From contig JBDSLU010000337.1 in the NCBI GenBank assembly GCA_039916225.1, positions 1 through 30,314 on the forward strand: a stretch of DNA of 30,314 nt, in the 5' to 3' direction. Positions 23,861-30,314 of the stretch are shown piece by piece (position 1 is the stretch's first letter; each line of letters begins with the position of its first letter). Both the position numbers and the translations under genes were made by a program. Source of the DNA: JBDSLU01 sp039916225 (GTDB taxonomy: Bacteria > Acidobacteriota > Vicinamibacteria > Vicinamibacterales > Vicinamibacteraceae). The notes under the pieces were generated by a model. It did no database searches, was not told the DNA's origin, and saw only the letters and a list, made by a program, of their open reading frames with translations.

Positions 23861-24223
23861 TCACTGGTCCTCGAGAATCCGGCCGATGGAAGCGTTGATG
23901 CCGCGCCATTCGGCGTCCAGCAGCCGCACGACGCGGCGGCCGGCGGGGGAGAGGCGGTAGAAGCGCTTGTCGCGCTTGTCCTCCTCGCGCCATTCGCTGG
24001 CGAGGAGGCCCTGCGACTCGAGCCGGCGCAGGAGGGGGTAGAGGGTGCCTTCGTCGACCGGCAGTCCGCGCTCGGCCAGCGCCTTGCGCAGGGTGTAGCC
24101 GTAGTGTTCGGCTTTCAGCTGGCCCAGCACGGCCAGCACCAGGCCGCCTCGGCGCAGCTCGAGGCGCAGGTTCTCGAACAGGGCCTGTTCGGAGGCGGGC
24201 GGGGTGTCAGGGGGAGGCGTCAC
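23861..24223 (-). CDS. PadR family transcriptional regulator
   Basis: A 120-residue winged-helix repressor. The PadR core is visible: GGLVLAVLGQLKAEHYGYTL, KALAERGLPVDEGTLYPLLR, RLESQGLLASEWREEDKRDK and RFYRLSPAGRRVVRLLDAEW. These proteins usually repress their own operon and release DNA on binding a small ligand. The gene heads a two-gene operon with the membrane protein downstream. A strong palindrome lies 26 bases upstream of the ATG and overlaps the likely promoter, consistent with autoregulation. Confidence 0.93.
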   Translation of the reverse strand: MTPPPDTPPASEQALFENLRLELRRGGLVLAVLGQLKAEHYGYTLRKALAERGLPVDEGTLYPLLRRLESQGLLASEWREEDKRDKRFYRLSPAGRRVVRLLDAEWRGINASIGRILEDQ

Positions 24224-24248
24224 GGTTCGTCTCAGCTAGTGTGCGAGG

Positions 24249-24295
24249 CACAGTGTGTGACACACACTGTGTAGCACACAGTAGTAAGACGTCAA
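24249..24295 (-). promoter_or_regulatory. PadR operator (overlapping palindromes) and promoter
   Basis: A perfect 23-bp palindrome at 24249-24271 (half-site CACAGTGTGTG, central A) overlaps a second perfect one at 24267-24281 (CTGTGT, three bases, ACACAG). On the minus strand TTGACG (24290-24295), a 16-base spacer and TACACA (24268-24273) make a plausible promoter whose -10 lies inside the palindromes. Repression of padR by its own product is inferred from this geometry. Confidence 0.65.
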
Positions 24296-24359
24296 GAGGG
24301 CGGGGAAGTTCCGCAGGCGCAGCGGCCGAGCGCCGGGACCATCGCGCCCGGTCAGGACA

Positions 24360-24845
24360 CTAGAGATTCAGGGTCATTTCGATCATCGTCCGGCGGAAGC
24401 CGCGCCGCTCGAACAGCCGCTGTGCGCCTTCGTTGGGCGCCGCCGTCCAGAGCATCACGCTGGCCACGCCCTGCCCACGGACCCAGGCGATGGCCGCGTC
24501 CATCAGCGCGCCGGCGACCCCGGTCCGACGTTCGGCGGCGTCGACGACGATGTCGTGGACGAAGCCGGCCGCCTCGCGCAGCTCCTTCCACGAGAACGGC
24601 TCGATGCCGGCGTAGACGTAGCCGACGACCGTGCCGCCGCGCTCGGCGACCAGGACGGTGCCGTCGTCGGCGTCGAGTTGGGTGCCGAGGAAGTGCGCGT
24701 AGCCGGGCTCCGTATTGGCGCCGGGGGCGACGAAGCGCCGTCGATCGAACTCGTAGTGGACGCGCATCAGGTGCGCACCGAGGCGACCGAGGGCAGGGAG
24801 GTCGGCGCGGGTGGCCGGGCGGACGCGCAGGTCGGCGTCGGGCAT
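24360..24845 (-). CDS. GNAT family N-acetyltransferase
   Basis: A 161-residue acetyltransferase. It begins LRVRPATRADLPALGRLGAH and has the central strand TVLVAERGGTVVGYVYAGIE, FVHDIVVDAAERRTGVAGAL (acetyl-CoA pyrophosphate motif near residues 106-112) and the terminal NEGAQRLFERRGFRRTMIEM, all GNAT hallmarks. The substrate cannot be predicted. ATG 24845 follows AGAGGG with almost no spacer, so the start is not firm; an in-frame GTG at 24893 would add 16 residues of unfamily-like sequence. Single gene between the PadR operator and a tiny membrane-protein gene. Confidence 0.88.
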   Translation of the reverse strand: MPDADLRVRPATRADLPALGRLGAHLMRVHYEFDRRRFVAPGANTEPGYAHFLGTQLDADDGTVLVAERGGTVVGYVYAGIEPFSWKELREAAGFVHDIVVDAAERRTGVAGALMDAAIAWVRGQGVASVMLWTAAPNEGAQRLFERRGFRRTMIEMTLNL

Positions 24846-24956
24846 CCCTCTAGGATGACACGGCGGATCGACGTGCTGCGTGAGCGGCGACACGTCGACT
24901 GACGCGCTCTGGCAGAGGACTCCGCCGATCGCCGTCGCGTCGCGCCGCCGTCGCGA

Positions 24957-25133
24957 TCAGACCGCCGGATCCTTCTGTCGCGTCTTGACGATGCCGCCCA
25001 TCAGGCCGATGCCGATGATGACGAGCGCGCCGGCGGCGATCCAGACCGAGGAAACCCCGAGGCGTGACGCCGCATACGCCAGGCCGGCGACGACGAGCAG
25101 CGTGCCGATGAGATAGACGATGAAATTAGTCAT
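24957..25133 (-). CDS. 58-residue membrane protein
   Basis: A very small protein (MTNFIVYLIGTLLVVAGLAY and following) made of two transmembrane helices (about residues 3-22 and 29-47) joined by a short loop (ASRLGVSS) and ending in a charged tail (KTRQKDPAV). GGAGAG lies about ten bases upstream of ATG 25133. Similar tiny two-helix proteins occur widely in bacteria, without known function. Codon use agrees with neighbours. The 200 bp upstream of it (25134-25338) show no gene. Confidence 0.7.
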   Translation of the reverse strand: MTNFIVYLIGTLLVVAGLAYAASRLGVSSVWIAAGALVIIGIGLMGGIVKTRQKDPAV

Positions 25134-25338
25134 GGTGGCAGGACTCTCCTCACGGTGGAGAAGGCAAGAGTCGAGCCACGCCGCGTGCGCAAACCGCACA
25201 CGCCTTTCAGGCCGAGCGTCGAGCTGGCAGTGGAGCAAAGTGCCCAACGTGGGCATCCCTCGGGGTCAGCACCGACCGGCCGACTGGCACCGCGACATGG
25301 AGGCGCCAGCCGTCGTCGAGCCGGGCCAGGAACACGAC

Positions 25339-25530
25339 TCAGGCATGCACGTCGAACAGGTCCGCTTCGCGGGCCGGTACGTTGCGCCAGTCATCGAGAC
25401 GGCCGTGGCGATCGCGCGACGATGCGATGGCCAGGCGCCTTTGTGCCGTGCGCAGCAAGGTGTCTCCACGCGCCTGCGCGTCGTGCACCGCGGCCAGCGC
25501 CGTGCCCTCGATGGCGTCGATGGCGTTCGG
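25339..25530 (-). pseudogene. frame-displaced C-terminus of the rhomboid protein
   Basis: Deleting one G at about 25531 fuses the rhomboid frame to PNAIDAIEGTALAAVHDAQA, then RGDTLLRTAQRRLAIASSRD and a stop at 25339-25341. The first 19 codons all end in G or C, unlike the same bases in the annotated frame. The corrected protein would have about 357 residues with a soluble helical tail. Confidence 0.6.
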
Positions 25531-26413
25531 CCGGCGTCCGTCGTCCCGCGGCGATGTCGGTCAGTGCCGCCCGGTAGTCGGCGTCGGCGCGGGTGGTCAT
25601 CCGCTCCACGCGGACCATTTCCGCCTGGATGTCCACGCGATCATCGGCCCGGATGGCGGCGGCCACAGCGAGCGCCGCGGTGAGCACGATCGGGATCAGC
25701 GTCCGCCTGAGGGGCGGCGTCGCCTGCAGGCTGTCATGAGCGACCAGCCAGCCGAGCGCGAACCCGCCCACTAGACCGCCGACGTGCGCGCCGTTGTCGA
25801 TGCCCGGCAGCACGAACCCGATGGCGAGGTTGTAGGCGACGAGCGCAAGCAGGCGCACCCAGAGGTCGTTCATCAGCGCGCCGAGACGCCGATCCCGTCG
25901 CGCCGCGACCGCCACCGCGAGCAGCACGCCGACGATGCCGAAGATGGCGCCCGAGGCGCCGACGCTGACCAAGCTCCTGGCCTGCACCTGCAGGCTGCCG
26001 ACCGCCGCCAGCACGCCCGACAGCAGGTAGACGATCAAGAACTGGCGCGGACCGAGGAGCCGCTCGACGACGGCGCCCAGTTGCCACAGGAAGACGAGGT
26101 TCAAGACGATGTGCAGCGGATGGATATGCATCCACATTGCCGTCAGCAGCCGCCACCACTCGCCGCCGCCGATGGCCGGCGGGAACTGGCCGCCCCAGCG
26201 CACCAGCGTCTGCGGCGAGAACGCGATCTGGCCGGTGGCGACGACCATCGTGACGTAGACGGCCGTGTTGACGGCGATGATCGGCGGCGTCACGAAGACG
26301 CGCGGTTGGCGGGCGTGCAACAGCGCCCGCAACGACGCAGGCCGATCGATGGCGTCGTCGCCCTCGATGTCGGGGTCGGGATGGTGGAGCGAAAAGGTCG
26401 GGGCCGAAGGCAT
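25391..26413 (-). CDS. rhomboid family intramembrane serine protease (C-terminus frameshifted)
   Basis: A 340-residue frame with the six-helix rhomboid core: WWRLLTAMWMHIHPLHIVLN with H101 and N105, catalytic Ser154 in GASGAIFGI and His210 in NGAHVGGLVGG, forming the Ser-His dyad. Rhomboids cleave transmembrane helices of client proteins. GGGAG is nine bases before ATG 26413. Beyond residue 294 the annotated frame turns arginine/histidine-rich with A/T-ending codons, while the next frame continues with normal codon use to a stop at 25339-25341; one extra G near 25531 explains this. The protease core is intact either way. Confidence 0.88.
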   Translation of the reverse strand: MPSAPTFSLHHPDPDIEGDDAIDRPASLRALLHARQPRVFVTPPIIAVNTAVYVTMVVATGQIAFSPQTLVRWGGQFPPAIGGGEWWRLLTAMWMHIHPLHIVLNLVFLWQLGAVVERLLGPRQFLIVYLLSGVLAAVGSLQVQARSLVSVGASGAIFGIVGVLLAVAVAARRDRRLGALMNDLWVRLLALVAYNLAIGFVLPGIDNGAHVGGLVGGFALGWLVAHDSLQATPPLRRTLIPIVLTAALAVAAAIRADDRVDIQAEMVRVERMTTRADADYRAALTDIAAGRRTPAERHRRHRGHGAGRGARRAGAWRHLAAHGTKAPGHRIVARSPRPSR

Positions 26414-26475
26414 GCGCCGGGTCTCCCGCCGCGTGGTAGCGCGTTGCCCGCGCCGCCGAAAACGGGCTCAGGTGA

Positions 26476-27894
26476 TCAGGCGACCTGCGCCGAGGACCGT
26501 CGCCGCGCGCGGTTGGCGAAGGCCTGCTCGATGACGCCGTCGGTGGCCGCCGCGACACACTCCTCGTCGAAATGTGTGCCGCCGCCGGTCGTCAGCACCG
26601 CTTCGACGCCCTCGAACGGCATCGGCTGGTGCTGGTAGGGCCGGTCGGCAGTCAGCGCCTCGAGGACGTCGGCGACGGCGATGATGCGCGTCGTCGTCGA
26701 GAGCGCCGCGCCGCTCAGACCACGGCTGTAGCCCCGGCCGTCCACCCACTCGTGGTGGTTGGCGGCGTCGTCGGCGAACGCGCTGAACACCGGGACCCGC
26801 TGGAGGAGCGACAGCGTGTAGGCCGGGTGCTGCTCGATGACGGCGCGCTCGCTGGGGGACAGGCGGGCCGGACTGTCGAGGATCGTGTTCGGGACGGTGA
26901 GCTTGCCGATGTCGTGGAGGAGCGCGGCGCGGCGGAGACGGACGGGGTCGACGGCGCGAGGCCCGAGGCGGTCGTTGATGGCCAGGGCATACTCGGCGAC
27001 CAGGGCCGAGTGTTCGAAGGTGTAGGGCGACTTGGCGTCGATGATCAGCGCGAAGGCGTCGGCGATGCGGTCGAGCAGCGCGTCGTCGGTCGGGATCTCG
27101 AGGCCGGCCGGCACGAGCGACAGCAGATCGCGATCGAGGCGGGCATCCGCCAAGCCGACCCAGAAGCTCCGGTCGCGGGCGGCAGCCACGAAGGTGTCGA
27201 CCAGCGCGGGGTCGAACCAGCGGCCGCGGCGCTCACGGGCCACGTCGATGGCCCGATCGGCGCCACCCTCGGACCAGAAGATTTCGACGACCTGGGCCAG
27301 GCCGACGATGCGGGCCAGGAGCGGCGTCTGGTCGCCACGCAGCTTGTACGGGTAGCCGCCGCCATCCCAGTGTTCGTCCATCGCGCGGATGGCGTCGACG
27401 ACGGTCTCGGACAGGCCGATCATGCGGGCGATCTTCGCGCCGCGCTCGCAGCGCACCGTGAAGATTTTGGTGCCGCTGCCCTGGGCGCCGCGGATGGCGA
27501 ACTTGCCGAACTGCCGCATCCGCGCGACCAGCGAGCCGCCGCGGCCGATGTACTCGATCGCGTGGGCGAGCTGCTCGGGCACGCGACGCCAGTCGCGCTG
27601 CCACACCGCCCGCTTCACCTCCTGGTCGCACCCGCCGAACAGGTCGCAGACCAGCGAGGCGTTCGCCGAGCACCCGGCGTCCTTGAGCAGCAGTGCGTAG
27701 AGGAGCTCGGCCTGCAACCCGGGGGCAAGGTGCAGGGCGCGCCCGAGACGCAAGCCAATCAAGGCCGTCCGGGTGGCATGACCGCGGGGATGCCCCTCGG
27801 TCAGGTCCAGTGCATGCGACAAGCCCTCGAGCACGGTCGAGACCCGCAGGGCGGGGCGAGCTGAGTTCCTGACGGAAATCGTCGAAGCACGCAT
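26476..27894 (-). CDS. double HD-GYP-type phosphohydrolase
   Basis: A 472-residue protein with two related halves. The C-terminal half is an intact HD-GYP-like domain: EHSALVAEYALAI, LLHDIGKLTVPNTIL (H327, D328), EQHPAYTLSLL (H356) and HHEWVDGRGYSRGL (380-393, GYS instead of GYP). The N-terminal half keeps GHPRGHATRTALIGLRL and EHWDGGGYPYKLRGD (174-188) but has KDAG (K71, D72) where HD should be, so its metal site is incomplete. HD-GYP enzymes degrade cyclic di-GMP or related dinucleotides; whether this one does is inference. ATG 27894 has no clear ribosome site. No receiver or sensor domain is attached. Confidence 0.88.
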   Translation of the reverse strand: MRASTISVRNSARPALRVSTVLEGLSHALDLTEGHPRGHATRTALIGLRLGRALHLAPGLQAELLYALLLKDAGCSANASLVCDLFGGCDQEVKRAVWQRDWRRVPEQLAHAIEYIGRGGSLVARMRQFGKFAIRGAQGSGTKIFTVRCERGAKIARMIGLSETVVDAIRAMDEHWDGGGYPYKLRGDQTPLLARIVGLAQVVEIFWSEGGADRAIDVARERRGRWFDPALVDTFVAAARDRSFWVGLADARLDRDLLSLVPAGLEIPTDDALLDRIADAFALIIDAKSPYTFEHSALVAEYALAINDRLGPRAVDPVRLRRAALLHDIGKLTVPNTILDSPARLSPSERAVIEQHPAYTLSLLQRVPVFSAFADDAANHHEWVDGRGYSRGLSGAALSTTTRIIAVADVLEALTADRPYQHQPMPFEGVEAVLTTGGGTHFDEECVAAATDGVIEQAFANRARRRSSAQVA

Positions 27895-27942
27895 CGGACA
27901 GCCACACTACGAGCAAGCGGGATGCCGGCGGTGGGCGAGCGA

Positions 27943-27959
27943 CACCGTGTGTCACGGTG
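27943..27959. promoter_or_regulatory. perfect inverted repeat upstream of the HD-GYP gene
   Basis: CACCGTG and CACGGTG face each other across TGT, 49 bases upstream of the HD-GYP start and 138 bases after the DUF3616 stop. It could bind a dimeric regulator, or form a small hairpin ending the upstream transcript; there is no T-run. The rest of the 203-bp gap shows nothing. Confidence 0.35.
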
Positions 27960-28097
27960 CGCCGGAACGACGCGGTGGGGGCGCCCGGGGGCGTCGGAAA
28001 CCCGGACAGGCTGTCGCGGCGCCGGCCTCGCGCTGGATTCGCGAACGCACGGCGCCGGTATCGTCAGGCGGCGCGGCCACCCGAGGGTTTGGCGTCG

Positions 28098-29159
28098 CTA
28101 GAACGCCGAGGCGGGGATGCGGCTGGCGTGGAAGGCCTTGTTCGCCGCCTTCTTGCACGCCTTCCCGGCGACGTCACGCTCGCCTTCATCGAAGAGGATC
28201 CAGCCCGCCTTCTTGTCGGGCGTCAGCACCAGCGCTTCGGCCGACGTCTTCTCTGCCGGCATCTTGATGTCGGCCACTGGCGTGGCGTTGGAACCCGTCC
28301 CGGGGCCGGACCATTTCCACAACCTGAACGAACCGCCCTCTGCCACGTCCCCGGCGATCAGGAGGTAGCCGCCCGTGCCGTCCCGGACGAGATCGCGCAG
28401 ACCCTGGGCGTGCCCGTCCTTGGCCGGCAGGTCGAGGAGGATCGGCTCCGCGAAGACGGGGTCGGCGTGGCTGTCGAGCACGGCGCCGGCGTTGGTGAGC
28501 CTCAGCACGATGGCCTTTCCTTTCGGCGAGAGCGGGCTGCGCAAGCCAATCAGCAACTCGCCGCCGGTCGCCGTGTCGCTGACGGCTTCGATGCTCAGGC
28601 CGCCGTCCTTGGGCGCGCTTCCGTTGTCGAGGAGGAAGCCGCTGAGTGGAGACGTGGCCGGCAGCGCCTTCAGGGCCTTCTGGGCGTCGATGAGGAGCCC
28701 TGAATAGAGGTGGCTGGTGGCGATCTGCTGATTCGGCGGCGCCTTGGGGGCCAAGGTGAACGCCAGGATCCGATGTCGAGTCGGCGCTTCGACCTTTTCC
28801 TTGTTCCGGCTGTGCGATCCGATCGCGACGTAGCGGCTGCCGAACACGGTCAGGCCTTCGAGGTCCACTTCCTCGCCCTTGGCGTCAAGGAACGGGGTGG
28901 CGTCGATGCCCTCGAGCTTTGCCTCCGTCTTCTCGAGGTCGTAGACACGGAGCGTGATCGTCTCTTTGTCTTCGTCGTCGGCCACGACGAGGTGCCGGCC
29001 GTCGAGCAGCAGTCCGGCTGAGGCGTCGCAGGCGCCGGTCAGTTCCACGAACTCGGCGGCTGGCGGCGAGTCAGGCACGAGGTCGAGTCCGGGCAGGGCG
29101 ACGGCGGCCGCGCCGATCGTGGTGGCGGCAGCGATGAGGAGGATGGGTTTGGTCATCAT
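28098..29159 (-). CDS. DUF3616-like secreted protein
   Basis: A 353-residue protein with a signal peptide (MMTKPILLIAAATTIGAAAV). The body matches the DUF3616 pattern, probably a beta-propeller-like fold related to esterase-like phytase domains: GACDASAGLLLDGRHLVVAD, VDLEGLTVFGSRYVAIGSHS, SRNKEKVEAPTRHRILAF, GGLSIEAVSDTATGGELLIG, LRSPLSPKGKAIVL and GGSFRLWKWSG. Biochemical role is unknown. ATG 29159 is chosen because the hydrophobic leader starts there; a GTG five codons upstream and an ATG one codon downstream are alternatives. Divergent from the asparagine synthase-like gene, 89 bp away. Confidence 0.82.
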   Translation of the reverse strand: MMTKPILLIAAATTIGAAAVALPGLDLVPDSPPAAEFVELTGACDASAGLLLDGRHLVVADDEDKETITLRVYDLEKTEAKLEGIDATPFLDAKGEEVDLEGLTVFGSRYVAIGSHSRNKEKVEAPTRHRILAFTLAPKAPPNQQIATSHLYSGLLIDAQKALKALPATSPLSGFLLDNGSAPKDGGLSIEAVSDTATGGELLIGLRSPLSPKGKAIVLRLTNAGAVLDSHADPVFAEPILLDLPAKDGHAQGLRDLVRDGTGGYLLIAGDVAEGGSFRLWKWSGPGTGSNATPVADIKMPAEKTSAEALVLTPDKKAGWILFDEGERDVAGKACKKAANKAFHASRIPASAF

Positions 29160-29248
29160 GAGCGTTGGTCTCACCAGAAGAACGCTCGTGATGGGGGAAC
29201 GGTACAGCCGCCAGCACGTGCCCGCGACCGGCCCACAGGGCTGCTAAG

Positions 29249-30314
29249 ATGCCGCCGATGCACACCCACCGCTATGTCGAGCGGCTGGTCGACCTGCTCG
29301 ATCCGTCGCTGAACCGCTTGCACGGCCTCGACCTCGACGAGGCGCGGCGCCGCGTCCTGTCCGGGGATCCGGCGGCGGTCCGGGGCATCGACGGCTCGTT
29401 CGCCATCGTCGTCAAGGACGGCATCACCATCCGGATGGCGCGCTCGCTCGATCGGCCGATGCGCTACTTCCTCGCAAAACGCCAGGAGGGGCCGGCGCTG
29501 TTCGTCGCCGACCGCATCGACACGCTGCACCGCGCCCTCGCGGCCGAGGGGCTGGCCGGGCAGTTCCATCCGAGCTACACGCGGATGATCCCGGCGCATC
29601 ACGTCGTCGAGATCCAGCTGGTGGGGTGCCCGGACCCGGATCCGATCTACACCCGCTTCTTCACGCCGGAGCGCGGCTCGCTGCCCGCCGACCTCGACGA
29701 GATCGGTCGACGCTACGTCGGCGCCGCATCGCTCGAAGTCCACAAGTGGTTGAAGCACATCGAGCGCGAGACTCCAGGGGCGCCGATCGGCGTCTGCTTC
29801 TCCGGCGGTGTCGACAGCGGCTCGGTCTTCCTGCTCGTCTACCACGCGATGATCGGCCTCGGCCTGTCGCCGTCGCGCCTCAAGGCGTTCGTGCTCGACG
29901 CTGGCGGGCCCGATGTCGCGCAGGCGCGCGCCTTCCTGCAGGCCGTCGGTCTCGAGCTGTTCCTGGAACCGATCCCGGGCGACGCGGCGGGGCTCGACGC
30001 GGCCGAGACCGTGGCCGTGATCGAGGACTACAAGCCGCTCGACGTCGAATGCGCCAGCGTCGGGCTGCAGCTGCTGCGCGGCATCCGCGCCCGCTATCCC
30101 GAGTGGCGCCATCTTGCCGACGGCGACGGCGGCGACGAGAACCTCAAGGACTATCCGATCGAGGAGAACCCCGAGCTCACCATCCGCAGCGTGGTCGACA
30201 ACCTGATGCTCTATCAGGAGGGCTGGGGCGTCGGCCGCATCAAGCACTCGCTGACCTACAGCGGCGGCCTGTCGCGCAGCTATGTGCGCACCTACGCGCC
30301 GGCGCGGCGCTACG
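29249..30314 (+). CDS. asparagine synthase-like protein (cut by right edge)
   Basis: At least 355 residues, continuing beyond the window. The synthetase (ATP-pyrophosphatase) domain is clear: GVCFSGGVDSGSVFLLVYHA with the SGGVDS PP-loop at 185-190, KAFVLDAGGPDVAQARAFLQ, EDYKPLDVECASVGLQLLRG and LADGDGGDENLKDYP. The N-terminal region (DGSFAIVVKDGITIRMARSL) resembles the glutaminase core of asparagine synthetase B but lacks the N-terminal catalytic cysteine, so it probably cannot hydrolyse glutamine and may use ammonia or make a different amide. AGGG eight bases before ATG 29249 favours that start over ATG 29258. Confidence 0.85.
   Translation, partial: MPPMHTHRYVERLVDLLDPSLNRLHGLDLDEARRRVLSGDPAAVRGIDGSFAIVVKDGITIRMARSLDRPMRYFLAKRQEGPALFVADRIDTLHRALAAEGLAGQFHPSYTRMIPAHHVVEIQLVGCPDPDPIYTRFFTPERGSLPADLDEIGRRYVGAASLEVHKWLKHIERETPGAPIGVCFSGGVDSGSVFLLVYHAMIGLGLSPSRLKAFVLDAGGPDVAQARAFLQAVGLELFLEPIPGDAAGLDAAETVAVIEDYKPLDVECASVGLQLLRGIRARYPEWRHLADGDGGDENLKDYPIEENPELTIRSVVDNLMLYQEGWGVGRIKHSLTYSGGLSRSYVRTYAPARRY

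Noticed and set aside
25142..25338. RNA gene in the gap before the small membrane-protein gene
   Set aside because: Only short unconnected stems were visible; no tRNA-like cloverleaf or T-loop.

Overview
This is a high-GC window (by eye about 70% G+C, strongly G/C-biased third codon positions) from a bacterium that looks like an Acidobacteriota member, most likely a Vicinamibacteria/Luteitalea-type soil lineage. The basis is inference from gene content: secreted Tat Gfo/Idh/MocA oxidoreductase, GMC oxidoreductase with a gluconate-2-dehydrogenase-subunit-3 partner, a paralogous pair of ECF-like sigma factors, DUF3616, PadR plus membrane partner, GGDV-type SpoIIE phosphatase and a secreted HExxH peptidase. 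No rRNA, tRNA, CRISPR array, phage or recognisable transposase gene was seen.

Layout. 1-2593 (minus): D-xylose ABC transporter, xylF then xylG with an ATGA overlap; xylG runs off the left edge. 2764-3621 (minus): SpoIIE/PP2C-type phosphatase, divergent from a secreted CE15 glucuronoyl esterase (3686-5236), so xylan side-chain cleavage and xylose import lie side by side. 5322-8072 (plus): YdeI/OmdA protein, a putative HExxH membrane metalloprotein, a blue copper protein and a D-lactate dehydrogenase. 8079-8600: two near-identical hairpins bracket a lower-GC cassette with one small membrane-protein gene. 8607-10322 (minus): subtilase and bactofilin. 10461-15520 (plus): alpha/beta hydrolase, a secreted unknown, a periplasmic GMC dehydrogenase pair and a pentahaem cytochrome c. 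15521-16049 has no intact gene and holds a roughly 246-bp inverted-repeat element. 16050-18155 (minus): large secreted metallopeptidase. 18503-19730 (plus): a TIR/deoxyribosyltransferase-fold protein broken by a one-base frameshift. 19794-21283 (minus): two paralogous ECF sigma factors. 21438-22871 (plus): Gfo/Idh/MocA oxidoreductase. 22890-24223 (minus): PadR regulator and membrane partner, with a strikingly palindromic operator. 24360-29159 (minus): GNAT acetyltransferase, tiny membrane protein, rhomboid protease (C-terminus frameshifted), double HD-GYP protein, DUF3616 protein. 29249-30314 (plus): asparagine synthase-like protein cut by the right edge.

How the genes work together. The clearest functional themes are plant-polysaccharide use (CE15 esterase plus xylose uptake), periplasmic oxidation of sugars or alcohols feeding c-type haems and possibly the blue copper protein, and regulation (SpoIIE phosphatase, ECF pair, PadR, HD-GYP). 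The most interesting unexplained structures are a heptad TTGG/CCAA inverted repeat that supplies the ribosome-binding site and start codon of the cytochrome gene, the 27-bp inverted-repeat element, the hairpin-bracketed cassette, and several apparent single-base frameshifts that may be real decay or assembly indels.
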